Under the pieces are notes generated by a model that was not told the origin of the DNA, made no database searches, and saw only the letters and a list, made by a program, of their open reading frames with translations. Below, one piece after another: positions 35,984 to 48,767 of a stretch of 64,000 nt of DNA. Location of the stretch: assembly GCF_036373705.1 (NCBI RefSeq), contig NC_089853.1, positions 6,973,905-7,037,904 on the forward strand, read 5' to 3'. Origin of the DNA: Amia ocellicauda (Eukaryota; Chordata; Actinopteri; Amiiformes; Amiidae). Within the stretch, counting starts at the first letter, position 1, and every line of letters starts with the position of its first letter. Both the position numbers and the translations under genes were made by a program.

Positions 35984-36686
35984 GTCCAGTGCGACTTACA
36001 AAATATAAGAGCAATACAAAGTGCAAAAATACAGTGCAGTTCAATTCATAATAGATGTTACAAATTCACAGTTAACACAAGTGTATACAAGATATACAGT
36101 AAACAGTATATGAGATCTTACATCCTAGATTGTAAAAGCTGATCAGTGCAGACAAGATGTTAAGTCACAGTCAAGGGACAAGGGAAAGGGAGCATAATGG
36201 ACATCAAAATAAACAATATGAGTACTAGTAAAGCAAAGCTAGTATGACAAAACGTTGTATGAGTGCAATTTTACAGGAGAGTAAATTACTAAATTACAAG
36301 TACTGTCTGATAAGATGTGTATTGAGTAAGCACTGGAAGGAGGTCAAGGACTCTGCTGTTTTGACTTCAGTGGGAAGGTCGTTCCACCACTTAGGGGCCA
36401 GAGAGGAGAAGGAGCGGCTCTGGAGAAAGGGGAGTGGAGAGGAGGCAGAGTTAGTTTTCTGGCACCGGAAGACCACAGTGGTCTGGAGGGGATGTATGGA
36501 GAGACGAGGGTCTGAAGGTAGCTTGGTGCAGTGTGGTCGAGACAGCGGTAGTTGAGGGTCAGTGTCTTGAACTGAATGCGTGCCGGTTTCGGGAGCCAGT
36601 GGAGGGAGCGGAGCAGTGGAGTAGCGTGTGCGAATCGGGGCAGAGAGAATACCAGACGAGCCGCAGAGTTCTGGATGAGCTGGAGT
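35979..36686 (-). repeat. L2-type LINE 3' fragment, copy 2
   Basis: The minus strand gives the conserved L2 end SFSSLAPKWWNDLPTEVKT followed by SLTSFQCLLNTHL, and upstream pieces shared with copy 1. The 3' terminus lacks the TCTGCTAAG segment. It contains frameshifts. Confidence 0.75.
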
Positions 36687-39357
36687 TATGTGTAACACAA
36701 TACCTCACCTGTAAAATTTCAGACAAATTTCAGGTCTGGACCAGGCAGTACATGTTTGCAGTCCAGAGCATCTCATAGAAAGGAATGGATGGTTTGGATG
36801 ACAGGACCTGCAGGCACCAGTCGCATGATGTCCAAGTGGTGAGGCACGTGCCGTTTAAAATATGTAAGTAGGTAGATTGGCATTTCCTCAGAGATGTCCA
36901 TAATGTTTCTTTGGAGGTTGACATCATTGACATTTTTGGGGCCATCAGACGTTGTTAACAAAGTCTGAATCACCGATTGCCCATAAAACCAAATGAAGTC
37001 TGGCTCCAGCAACTACAGTGAGTAAAGTCAAGGCTCTGGTTTTGGCCATGAAAACTGTATGCAATGAGACTGAGATTAGCCTTGAACTTTTTCCTAATAC
37101 ATCAGAGACTCTTTTACAACTGGCATCTATCAAGATGATATATGAAAAAAGCTCCTATTCCAAGAACGTAGTAGGGTGCAGGTTTAAGACTCGTTAGGGG
37201 GCGGTTCAAAGCAACACTGAAAGATGTAGGATTCCTGGAGGTTTGGATGTTGCACAGAATGGCCTGATGCCTGGCTGGTCTGATCAATTTGCGTCTCCAT
37301 TCAAAAAATATAAAGAATAATAAAATAAGAAATCAAGTACGAAAGAAAACAAAGAAAATGAAAAACATATAAAACACCACATGGGCGAGGAAGAAGAGCA
37401 CAGCCCGAGAGAATCCCGGAGTCTGAGTCACCAACATGGCAATATTTTCCATCATCATTAATTGCTGATTGATGAGATCACTACCGCCAGCTGCCCCCCC
37501 ACCTCCCCTCATTTGTTTCTTCTGAAATGACAGAAGCCTCTGTTCTTTCCGTCCGCAAATCAATCGAAGCAAATCTACAACTCCATTTTAACACTGTAAT
37601 CGCTTACACGTGTTGATACGCAACAGTGGCATTGATTCAGCGCTCGTGTTACGAGTCATTAATCTATGATGACTTTATTCAAGAATATTACAGAAGAAAA
37701 TTGTATTATTTATATGTTCTTTTATACAATAAATGCTGACTTTCCCGTTTATGCTGTAGAGCAGTAATACCCACTCAGCCCTGGAGATCCACAGCTCGTC
37801 TTCCTCAATAGCAAAAGCTGACACGACGTAGACAATTTTGAGTTAATAACGAATTCCAGTAAGCCACTTAGAGCCAGTGATGGGAGACAGAGACAAGTGT
37901 GTCTCTCTGGGAGCCAGGAACATCCCGGTCACACAACAACTGCGTGCGACACAAGGGAACGTGCAATAAAACACCCATTTATACAACTCAAAATAAAGTG
38001 TAACCATACAAACCCAGCTCTGAAAAACCACAACAAAGAGAGACAGATGGGTTTGCGTTTCATGGAGTATCTAGTAAGAAGACATTAAAAGACCACTATG
38101 ACACCAGATCCATCTGAAAGAAGCAACTCGGCATGAAACTGTGTATAACGAAGCAATGACTCTCTGGTGATCATCTTACAATAAGTCTTATTTTCCTCTT
38201 CTTCTTTTTTTATATAGGTAGCTTCTTTCACAGTTAGCGTCTGATACACAGCTGTCAGTTTGGTCAATCTCTTGAACTTCAGACCATGAAACAACCTATA
38301 AAATGCCCTTAGCGGCAGCTGCACAGAGCATGAGCATGCTCTTGAAACATTTAAAAACGGACGGAAAGTATGACTGACTGGGGCTTTTTAAAATGACATC
38401 CCGGATCATAAAAGAAGTTAGTGTGTACACAGTCACTTTGGCTTAAGTTATCCTTCCTGTTGCCAAGAGAAGTCGAGCCTTGACAGTTTCACTCCATAGT
38501 CCAGCAAATTTCTAAACGGAAAAAAAAAGAATCCCACAGCATCAATCTCACCTCACTTCATCTCTGAAAAAATACAATAATCTTCCCACCACAAAATACA
38601 CTCTGACTGCAGTTTCTTTCCTGCCTGAACTGAAAGTTCTTTGTCAATCAGTGATCCTCTTTTTTCTATTAATCACTTCTTGACCAGAAATGCTGAGAGA
38701 AGATAAATGCACCCGGAGTAGATGTTTTTTGGGCAGCCATCTGCATTTAATTGTAGGCTACTTAAAGTATTTTGCAAAACGGAAAAATAATGATATACAG
38801 CAGAGCTTTTGAGATGCCCCTTTCTACAGAATCTAATGTAGTTTATTAAAAAATATGGACAGGAAAAGAACAGGGAAGACAAATTACATTCCTCTAATTG
38901 GCCACAGTGTGTCTGAGTACAGTAAAAAACAATCCACTTCCCCTATTAAAAACGAAATAAAACCCCGATTTGAGGTAGCGATTTTTACTGGCACAATTAT
39001 ACAAAGTTTGCTTTTCTTTACTGCACTCCCCCGCTGTCTGCATTCATCTGCATTCGAGAGAAATACATTCCATGTGTGCATGTTCTCATACTGGGTGCTG
39101 TGCCAAGTCCACTGTCTTCACAGAGTAGGGGAGGCTTATCGCAAGCCTGGAAAAGTGATAAAAACAGGGCTTCACCGAGCAGGTGCTTCACGTATTCCAC
39201 TCGGAATTCAGAATGCTGGGCTCTAATCTCTTTGAATCTGTAAGTCAAGGGTATTCAGTTGTAAATCCTGCACCTCTTTTGGTGTAGCTGCTGTCATTTG
39301 CACTGCGTTATGCTGCACTGAACAACTCATTACATTTGACTGTATTCTGCAGGCTAA
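36687..39357. other. Gene-free interval
   Basis: No recognised gene. Minus-strand frames at 36730-37133 overlap and are partly protein-like, but match nothing I know. The remainder appears unique. Confidence 0.4.
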
Positions 39358-40408
39358 TTCCAACTCAAATCGTATACTTTTTTTAATTGATCAATTCCAA
39401 TTTGAATTCTTAATGATTCTTTTAATTCAAATTCATGAAATGGAATTGTGAATGTTTCAGTCTTTGGAATTGGAATTGAAATTGGAATTTAGACATTTTA
39501 AGCTGGAATTTATTTTGTAATTGTCAATATCTCATACTTCAGAATTTGAATTGGAAATGCTTTTCATGTGCCTTGTTTAATCATTTTACCATTTTACCCT
39601 TTTAAATCCATTATAAATCCTCTATAATGATGTATTATCTGTTCTTAAAACGGTTTTATTTTGTAATAATTTTGTTTTCTTCACATTTTGCAATGATTTA
39701 GACAATACAATGTTTACAAGACAATGTTTTATTATTAAAATTACAGGCAAATGCTTCTCAGGTCAGTTTTTCCTGGCCTCCTAGCAACTGAGGAATTTCT
39801 ATTATCTGAATCTCAGCCAATGAGTCCCTCATCCACCTAATAGACACTCATACAAGACAATGTCCTGTGTCCTAGTCCTGCCCTCTTGTTGGGAAGGATA
39901 TATCACAAGAACCATCTCAATTACTTGCAATTACCCACTATTCTAAAACATACTATATAAGGACCTACCTCACTTTCCTTGTTTGTTGGGTAGAAGGATT
40001 GTGGTGTTTTTTACTGTGTTAACATATATTTGTTTTATGGATTGCTTGTGTTTTTGACTTGGACTGTTACTGAGAACCCTGATGTTGTGATTGAACCTGG
40101 ACTGGCTGAGGACCCGCTGCCTACCGATTTGGACAAACACTTTCACAATATCAGAGAAGCCTCTGGTGTTTGATCACTTTGAAAACTTAAGTGATTGTAA
40201 CAAAGAAGGAAACCGTTAAGGATTAAGGAATTGGTGTGGGAGAAATATCGAATTGGATTTGAGATTTCAGAATTGATCTGAATTTGGAATTGAGATTAAC
40301 TGAATTGAAAGGAATTTAGGAAAGTGTTTTGGATAATGAATTGATTTAATGGAATTTAAAGGGATAAAGAATTGAATTGGAATTTAATTAGTGGAATTGA
40401 CCCCAACC
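39358..40408. repeat. Unclassified repeat-like segment with AATTC-rich arms
   Basis: Both ends are built from AATTCC/GGAATT words: the left about 39358-39560, the right about 40240-40408, ending GGAATTGACCCCAACCCC. The central part contains a TATATAAGG promoter-like box near 39953. The arms are roughly complementary at the word level. It may be a dispersed element or simple-sequence growth; no coding region is seen. Confidence 0.4.
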
Positions 40409-40459
40409 CCGTTATTCTGCATCTTTGTCAAAGTACAACATATCAGTAAAACAGATATA

Positions 40460-41676
40460 CACTCACCTAAAGGATTATTAGGAACACCATACTAATACTG
40501 TGTTTGACCCCCTTTCGCCTTCAGATCTGCCTTAATTCTACGTGGCATTGATTCAACAAGGTGCTGAAAGCATTCTTTAGAAATGTTGGCCCATATTGAT
40601 AGGATAGCATCTTGCAGTTGATAGAGATTCGTGGGATGCACATCCAGGGCACGAAGCTCCCGTTCCACCACATCCCAAAGATGCTCTATTGGGTTGAGAT
40701 CTGGTGACTGTGGGGGCCAGTTTAGTACAGTGAACTCATTGTCATGTTCAAGAAACCAATTTGAAATGATTCGACCTTTGTGACATGGTGCATTATCCTG
40801 CTGGAAGTAGCCATCAGAGGATGGGTACATGGTGGTCATAAAGGGATGGACATGGTCAGAAACAATGCTCAGGTAGGCCGTGGCATTTAAACGATGCCCA
40901 ATTGGCACTAAGGGGCCTAAAGTGTGCCAAGAAAACATCCCCCACACCATTACACCACCACCACCAGCCTGCACAGTGGTAACAAGGCATGATGGATCCA
41001 TGTTCTCATTCTGTTTACGCCAAATTCTGACTCTACCATCTGAATGTCTCAACAGAAATCGAGACTCATCAGACCAGGCAACATTTTTCCAGTCTTCAAC
41101 TGTCCAATTTTGGTGAGCTTGTGCAAATTGTAGCCTCTTTTTCCTATTTGTAGTGGAGATGAGTGGTACCCGGTGGGGTCTTCTGCTGTTGTAGCCCATC
41201 CGCCTCAAGGTTGTACGTGTTGTGGCTTCACAAATGCTTTGCTGCATACCTCGGTTGTAACGAGTGGTTATTTCAGTCAAAGTTGCTTTTCTATCAGCTT
41301 GAATCAGTCGGCCCATTCTCCTCTGACCTCTAGCATCAACGAGGCATTTTCGGCCACAGGACTGCCGCATACTGGATGTTTTTCCCTTTTCACACCATTC
41401 TTTGAAAACCCTAGAAATGGTTGTGCATGAAAATCCCAGCAACTGAGCAGATTGTGAAATACTCAGACCGGCCCATCTGGCACCAACAACCATGCCATGC
41501 TCAAAATTGCTTAAATCACCTTTCCCATTCAGACATTCAGTTTGGAGTTCAGGAGATTGTCTTGACCAGGACCACACCCCTAAATGCATTGAAGCAACTG
41601 CCATGTGATTGGTTGGTTAGATAATTGCATTAATGAGAAATTGAACAGGTGTTCCTAATAATCCTTTAGGTGAGTG
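40460..41676 (-). mobile_element. Tc1/mariner DD36E element, copy 2
   Basis: 1,217 bp with the same inverted ends as the copy at 5056 and TA on both flanks. It encodes a long open transposase. Confidence 0.96.
40492..41604 (-). CDS. Tc1 transposase, DD36E type, open reading frame
   Basis: 370 residues. Paired helix-turn-helix region about residues 35-140, then the DDE domain with D179 (WSDESRF), D270 (QQDNAPCHK) and E307 (DLNPIEHLW). The 36 residues between the last two define DD36E spacing, against 34 in classical Tc1. The usual start (MGKKGDL in copy 1) is shifted out of frame here by loss of 4 bp near 41525; the frame stays open only from an upstream ATG at 41604, which adds about 26 residues encoded by what is normally 5' UTR. 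The domain looks intact; whether the altered N-terminus works is unknown. Confidence 0.9.
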   Translation of the reverse strand: MAVASMHLGVWSWSRQSPELQTECLNGKGDLSNFEHGMVVGARWAGLSISQSAQLLGFSCTTISRVFKEWCEKGKTSSMRQSCGRKCLVDARGQRRMGRLIQADRKATLTEITTRYNRGMQQSICEATTRTTLRRMGYNSRRPHRVPLISTTNRKKRLQFAQAHQNWTVEDWKNVAWSDESRFLLRHSDGRVRIWRKQNENMDPSCLVTTVQAGGGGVMVWGMFSWHTLGPLVPIGHRLNATAYLSIVSDHVHPFMTTMYPSSDGYFQQDNAPCHKGRIISNWFLEHDNEFTVLNWPPQSPDLNPIEHLWDVVERELRALDVHPTNLYQLQDAILSIWANISKECFQHLVESMPRRIKADLKAKGGQTQY

Positions 41677-41742
41677 TACGTGTGAGTTTCCATCGATTGG
41701 GTTTCTGCCCAAAACAAAATAAATACATATATAATATAACAT

Positions 41743-42096
41743 TGTATCCATTCTGAAGCCTCGCTAAGAAGCCTGAGCTTTTTTAGTGTTGTGTTAAGGT
41801 CGCGGCACTGTGAGGTGCGATAACAGCGTTCGAGTCTCTGCATGGCCGGAACCCCACAATATGTTACACTGGTGTCAGCGGTGGGATTCCAAGCCTGCGT
41901 TGGTCCGTCTCGGGATATGAATGAAGGAGCATCGTGAGGAGGTGCTCTAACTACTGGGTGGGGGGGGGGGTAGTGTAGTGATTCTGATTCCTTGCTAAGA
42001 GGCCTGGGCTGCTTTAGTATTGAGGTAAGATTGCTGCACTGTGGCGCAGGAGAACTGGGTCCGAGTCTCGTGGCTGGAACCCCACAGTATGTTACA
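41743..42096 (+). mobile_element. TRIM-like miniature LTR retrotransposon
   Basis: Two direct repeats of about 125 bp, 41743-41868 and 41974-42096, each starting TGTA and ending ATGTTACA, roughly 70% alike. One base after the first repeat is TGGTGTCAGCGGTGGGATTC, matching the complement of a vertebrate tRNA-Leu 3' end (with CCA) at 19 of 20 positions. Just before the second repeat is a purine tract (GGGTGGGGGGGGGGTAG). LTR, primer site, about 105 bp of interior without coding capacity, polypurine tract and LTR is the layout of a TRIM. No target duplication is visible, perhaps because an L2 fragment lies at the right edge. Confidence 0.75.
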
Positions 42097-42116
42097 ATAT
42101 AAAATAATATTATAAT

Positions 42117-42450
42117 TATTATTATTTTTATTTCTTGGCAGACGCCCTTATCCAGGGCGACTTACAACATAAGTGCAAACAAAGTGCAAAAATAAAGAGA
42201 AGTACAAGGCATCAATCATTACAAATTCAATTTAGGTAAAACAGCAATTCAAAATACATTTCACAAATTCCAATTTACAATTTACACAAGTACAGTAAGT
42301 GACTTCCTACATCCTGGACGGTGAAAGCTGCTGTCAAGATGTAGGGTCACAGACAAGGGCTACGGGAAAGGGAGCAAGGAGGAAAACAATCAAGAACGTG
42401 AGAAGCATAATAAAAACTGTGAAGTGCTATCTAGCAGGGATAGAGGACTA
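42117..42450 (-). repeat. L2-type LINE 3' end, copy 3
   Basis: Carries only the 3' untranslated part: TTTCTTGGCAGACGCCCTTA then TCCAGGGCGACTTAC on the plus strand, shared with copy 1. It is preceded by an ATT-rich tail. No coding part remains. Confidence 0.7.
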
Positions 42451-42650
42451 ATATTAAAAGTAATATCTTCACCATCTGCCCATATCGATCCGTTGCTGGA
42501 TGAAGGCTCCCGAAGATGTTTCTAGTTGCATTTCTATACAGCTTCTCTTTTCCATGCCACACCTGCAAAGTTTATAATTTCATCTTCCCATCTTTTATGT
42601 GGTATCCATTCATTAGCTTCCTTTGTCCATCTTTGAACTGTTAAGTAATA

Positions 42651-43484
42651 CACCGATCAGCCATAACACTGACAGGTGAAGTGAATAACACTGATAATCT
42701 CATTATCATGGCACCTGTCAGTGGGTGGGATATATTAGGCAGCAGGTGAACATTTTGTCCTCAAAGTTGATGTGTTAGAAGCAGGAAAAATGGGCAAGCG
42801 TAAGGATCTGAGCGACTTTGACAAGGGCCACATTGTGATGGCTAGATGACTGGGTCAGAGCATCTCCAAAACTGCAGCTCTTGTGGTCTGCAGTGGTCAG
42901 TACCTATCAAAATGGCGGCCAAGGCTCATTGATGCGCGTGGGGAGCGAAGGCTGGCCCGTGTGGTCCAATCCAACAGACAAGCTACTGTAGCTCAAATTG
43001 CTGAAAAAGTGAATGCTGGTTCTGATAGAAAGGTGTCAGAACACACAGTGCATCGCAGTTTGTTACGTATGGGGCTGCGTAGCTGCAGACCAGTCAGGGT
43101 GCCCATGCTGACCCCTGTCCACTGCCGAATGCGCCTACAATGGGCACGTGAGCATCAGAACTGGACCACGGAGCAATAGAAGAAGGTGGCCTGGTCTGAT
43201 GAATCACGAGTTCAAGGTGTTGACTTGGCCTCCAAATTCCCCAGATCTCAATCCAATCGAGCATCTGTGGGATGTGCTGGACAAACAAGTCCGATCCATG
43301 GAGGCCCCACCTCGCAAGTTACAGGACTTAAAGGATCTGCTGCAACGTCTGGGTGCCAGATACCACAGCACACCTTCAGAGGTCTAGTGGAGTCCATGCC
43401 ACGATGGGTCAGGGCTGTTTTGGTGGCAAAAGGGGGACCTACACAATATTAGGCAGGTGGTCATAATGTTATGGCTGATCGGTA
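42651..43484 (+). mobile_element. Internally deleted Tc1-family element, copy 2
   Basis: 834 bp with the same inverted ends as 6325-7203 (the last base of the right end is mutated) and TA flanks. It lacks ATTATGACC-type bases near the left end and several short stretches. Confidence 0.92.
42790..43452 (+). pseudogene. Tc1-family transposase remnant
   Basis: Starts [10 protein letters not shown]; a CGA to TGA change gives a stop at 42847. Further short deletions lie near 42880-42915. It retains the segment [19 protein letters not shown] that copy 1 has lost. The catalytic core is missing through the same junction as copy 1 (GATGAATCA joined to GAGTTCAAGGTG near 43198-43215). Confidence 0.9.
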
Positions 43485-46400
43485 TATATATATGCATGTA
43501 ATTTAATTGTAAGACCTTTTTTCACATAATTAAATTTTCAGACATATATTTGCAGAGGTTTTGAACACTGAAAATAATTTGAGGTGAGGTATAAATTCAG
43601 AGCCTCTGTTTAGTATTTCTGAAGGGTGAATCTACGCAGATGGTAGAGGAGGCATTCATTACTGCGCACAAAGGCAACAGTTAGTCCAGAACAAGTACAT
43701 TTATATTTACACGATATTTTGTCCACTTTTCCAAATTAAAATAGCTCATTTTAAAATGATCTGTGCTACATGTGTAAGTAATTTGGCAGACAGATGGAAA
43801 AAAGAAAAACCTCACAGCCTCAAATTCACCTTACTTAATGTTCTCAACACACATTTATAACACCACCGAATATGATCTGACCTTGACTGCAGTCTGTTCC
43901 TTTTCCAACTTCAGCTGAAAGATTCTTTTACTTTAACTAACATTGTAATTTCGGTTAATAACTTAATGATCAGAAAATAAATAAAGCAGAGGATGATTAT
44001 TACACATTTGAGCTGTAGACGACAACCGTAAGCGTAGGATTTCACAGAAAGAAAATAAATACAAATTACACATCAATGTGTTTGTGCCAGAGATCTGACA
44101 GTGGTCCAATTGACAAAACCGTCAAGAGCCAGGAGATCAACAATCCAGACTCCTATAACTGTCCACAGCATGTCTATGCAAAGAAGAGAAAAAACTCTGT
44201 TGAAACGAACTTAAACTAACGGTATGAGGTGATGATTTCAGCATGCAGGCTACACTGATGGTTTGACTTACGAGTTTATTGCTTGAGACGTTGGTATTGA
44301 AAGATCTCATCATGAAAAACAGAAAAAAAAGACTTCTTTTAATTTATTCATCTGGATCTCTCAACAGCGTGGCTCTGAGCTCCAGCCACGTCCCTCAGCC
44401 CAGGGGGGAAACACTCTGGACAGGAGGGCATTCATAATCGTCCTCCAGCGTCCAGCTCTGGTGGGTGGCTCTCAGCAGTGTGGGGAGATCTCAAATCTAA
44501 ATTGGGGAGGTGAGCTGGGAAAAACAACATTGGGCAGCCCATATTCGTATATATTTTAACTAGTGGAAAAGGCAGCGCATTGGGAATGACTGTCTGCTTG
44601 TAGTCCTCCTCCTATTCCTCACCGCTCTTCACAGTCAGAAACCCGAATCTCCTGCGATGCCAGAACCTCAGGGACCGAGCTGCTTGTTTTATCCCACAAA
44701 AGGTCTATACCTTCGCAAACGATGGTGAATCTCAGGGCCAAAGGGGCATATTTCAGTGGCTTGTGTTCCGACGCCCTGCCAAAGTAAATCCCGCTGAAGA
44801 CGTGTAAGAATTGGAAATTTCTGTGGCAGCTCCTCTTTAAGTTTTCCAGGTTTCCTGTTAAAATAATTACCCCCTTTCTGACCAACAATGTGTTTTTCTT
44901 TGCGTTTTTTTCCCTCCTCTCTCGCTCCTCCGAGAGCTTTCACCTCCACTGCTGCTCTGTAACATCAGCACCCCCCGCCCCGGCCTCCAGCCCCCCGCCA
45001 TCCTGCAGGAACCCGTGCGACACGTCCAGAGTGCTCCATGAATTAAATTTGGCATAACTGGGTTTAATGACACGTGCAGCAGTACAAAAACAAGCACTGG
45101 TTGCGCTGGTATAAATCCTGAAGTGCTTCAAACACCCTCGTCAAGATTTAATGAAGCCCAGCTTTCTGACAAGTGTGTTAATACTGAAGGCTGTTAATTT
45201 CACAGAGCGCTGTGCTTTTGTTTCAAGCCTTTCCAGTCACAGCATTGTGAATTTACTCTCTGCTGGCATGGTCACTTCAGTGGGCTAATTGAGAAAAACA
45301 GACTCTAAGCAAGAGGGATAGGGGGGGCTCAGACTGCTGACACAGTAATAATCAAGATGCGTGTAACTGCAGTGGTCTGATGCTCTCAGACACCGCCATG
45401 CTGATTGGACAGGGACATAACAGTGCCTCACTTAATTCTGCTCTGTTTGTTTGTGGTGTAAGTCCAGTTAATTGCCTCCTTAAGAAATAAAAATGAAACA
45501 AATAAATATAAAGTACAAAGATTGAGTTTCTTCTGCCCTGCATAAACTACACACCAGTGTGCCAAAGGGTGTAGACATTCTTGCAGGCAGTGATACCTTC
45601 TGAGTGTACCTGTGGTTAAAACAACTGCTGTTGCTGTTAATTATTAATTATTAATGAATGATTGATGATTGTTAATATCTATCAAATGTGTCAACAGCAG
45701 CACAACACCATGGCTGGCAAGAAATACTTTTTCAGCAAGAAAGGGTATGTGAAAGTAGCAGCGTGGGGAGAATATAGCGTTTTTATGTTTAGGATGAATT
45801 TCATAGCGGTTTACTTCACTACCAAATCTGCTCTGCTTTTTCTCTGTGAAAACGGTCCAACTAAAACACCAGAAGTATGTTCAAGTGAAAGAAAATCATT
45901 TCAATTTTCCATTACAAAGTTATATCTCGTTAGGAAACAATTGGGAACAGATTTTGCTTTGGAACGGGGACCCTGTCGGAAACCTCCCTGTTAGGAATTA
46001 GCAACACCTAAACAATTATACCTAATGTACGCTCGCAGCGAAAGGCCAGGAGGGAAGCAATTCGGAGACAGAGCTCGCAGCCATTAGAGGCAACAGTCTC
46101 CTCTCCTAATTTAGCATGATCTTAACACATGCTTTCCATATGCAAAGGGAGACTTTTCTGTATTTGGCAGGCTGGCCGGTGCTGTAATTGTTGGAGCGCA
46201 CCACTGTGCCACAGAGGATATTAATAAAAGCAGCTGAGGTAGTCTGACAGACTTGATTGTCAAAAGACTGCAGAAACACAGACCAGTCTCCTAAATTTCT
46301 CACGTTTTATAAACCACTTTATTTTACCCATTTTCAAAAGAAAAACCACTGACTCATATCCTGACCGAGAAAACACAATTTTAACACATGGTCATCGTTG

Positions 46401-47678
46401 GTGTTGCGTGACCCAAAAACACGAAGATGGTATCTGCAAAGTCCAGAGCCTCTTATAAATATCCTGCTGTTGCCAAATGAGATATAATAGACCCATGGAA
46501 ATGCAGTGTGCTGCCTCTGGGAGCACACAGCCATAAATATCTTCACAACAGGAACCATAACTGTGTCCCGGGAAATGATCATTCTCTGCCGTCTACATAA
46601 TTCACATCTAAAAAGTAGATGACTATTAATTGTTTTTTTTATCAGGAAACAAAAGACAAGGAGAACAGAAAATGAGTAGGATTTAAATAAAAAAAAACTA
46701 CAAATCAAGTAATTATAATTATAGGATCTACAGGCTCTGGTTTCCTTGAGTGATTTTATGTCTATTTTAGATGTCCAGCTCACCGAAAGTTGCTCTTGTT
46801 ATGTTTGGCTATATGTTTTTATGTTTATGTACATGCGTCTTTTATGTGTTGTATTTCATTTTACTAACCTACATTTTATTTTCTGGCCATAGCAGGGCAA
46901 ATGAGGTTTCGGTCTCAGTTGGGCTTCCCTGCATCAATAAAAGATTGATTGATTGATTAGAAGAAGAAGAATGTAGTTTTATCAGACAGAGGGTTGTCCT
47001 TTGTAAGAGTAAAGGGAATCTGGAAACACATCAGTGCTTTCTCAAGTCCAGCGATATGGACCCAACACTGGACACCAGATCTGTCACCCCTTGCACACAG
47101 CGTTGGGATCAAGGACACCGAAATGATCACAGTGCGTCCAGCGTTGACAGTGGTTAAAAAAGTACCGGTATGCTAAAGTAATGAGTGAGGGGAATCATGT
47201 CATTTCCGGGTATTTGTGCCTGTGCTGTTGGAGATGATTGTATTATTAAACAATCAATTTTATTGAATCATTGTAATACAAAATGTTTTATGAATTGCTC
47301 TCATATATTAGGAAAATAAAGTCTTAAACTTAAAGTCAACAAAAGAGAATTTAGAAGATACAAAATTATACAGTAATTTCAGAGACTCGTGTGTAGTCTT
47401 GTTTAAGTATATTACTGAAAACTATACACCACATACACAACAGTAAAGATCAATAATTGCATCACTAAAGATACACACTGAGAGGTACACAGTGTGACTC
47501 ACCGACTCGTTCTGGAATCGATGTTGTTCATTCCACACGTGATCTACTCTCAGAGTAATCATAATACACCTGCAGTGAAGCCAGCCAGCGGGGAGGCGTA
47601 GACGTGTGTTTAAAGACATTGTATTCAAACGTGTTTGTCAGATACACTATATTGTGCATACACAAGTCTTACTCACAA
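43485..47678. other. Gene-free interval
   Basis: No recognised exon. Contains a LINE-like 3' end at 46770-46957; otherwise unique-looking. Confidence 0.45.
46770..46957 (+). repeat. LINE 3' untranslated end with (ATTG)n tail
   Basis: A GCAGGGCAAATGAGG...CAATAAAAGATTGATTGATTGATT pattern: short T-rich 3' region, an AATAAA and an ATTG tail, as in several fish non-LTR elements. The family is uncertain. Confidence 0.45.
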
Positions 47679-48167
47679 GAAACATATGAACATAAGAAAG
47701 TGTCCAATCGAGAGGAGCCCATTCGCCCCATCGTTTGGTGTCCATTAATAACTAAGTGATCAAGGATCCTATCCAGTCTATTTTTGAATTTTCCCAAATT
47801 GTCTCTTCAGACACATCGCTGGGGAGTTTGTTCAGATTGTGACGCCTCTCTGTGTGAAGAAGTGTCTCCTGTTTTCTGTCTCGAATGCCTTGAAGCTCAA
47901 TTTCCATTTGTGTCCCCGGGTGCGTGTGTCCCTGCTGATCTGGAAAAGCTCCTCTGGTTTGATGTGGTCGATGCCTTTCATGATTTTGAAGACTTGGATC
48001 AAGTCCCCACGTAGTCTCCTCTGTTCCAGGGTGAAAAGGTTCAGTTCCTCAGTCTCTCAGTAGGACATTCCCTTCAGACCTGGAATAAGTCTGGTTGCTC
48101 TCCTCTGAACTGCCTCTAGAGCAGCGATATCTGATATAAGTGTGGAGCCCAGAACTGTCCACAGTAT
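47679..48167 (-). repeat. CR1-like LINE 3' end, copy B
   Basis: Same family as 18890-19419, antisense, starting at the CATAAG-type tail. It diverges at the right end. Confidence 0.8.
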
Positions 48168-48732
48168 TGCTCAGCTCGACTTCTTCCCAGAAATGGACGA
48201 ACACGGCTGCTGATTCCTGTCGGGACTGTTTGTACTTCTGCAACATCTACACCTTCACATTTGTCTGTCGATGTCGATGTTTTTTGCTCATCTTTACAAA
48301 GTTCAGATTGCTTTGGAAGGCTATACAATTGACTTATGCTGGTTTGTTGTTTTCCTCGTTTCATTCGAATCAGTAACTAGTGTATGTATATTAAATTAAT
48401 TTTGTGTGGTGGTGGAGTGGCGTCAGAGCTGTTTCCGGGGGACTGAATGATGAAATATAAATCACTTGTACAAACTCTGACGATGTAAACCAAGTATTTC
48501 CGGTGAGGACTTGTGGGAGTTTTTTCTCTTCCTCTGTCATTAACAGAAAAGACATCCTGACAGGGTAAAGTATGATACCCCAATGGGCTATGATAATGGC
48601 AAACACAAGATATGCAAGCAGAGTGCAACAATACAAACTTCATATTTTGTATTGTGTGTGTGTGTTTTGTTTTGTGTTTTAGCGGTACACCACCCCACTT
48701 TAACCACTGGGTTGTGATTGTCTCAGTTAGTG

Positions 48733-48767
48733 TCTGCTAACATCTGCTAACATCTGCTAACATCTGC
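48733..48767. repeat. 12-bp tandem repeat
   Basis: TCTGCTAACA-type unit repeated about three times. Confidence 0.85.
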
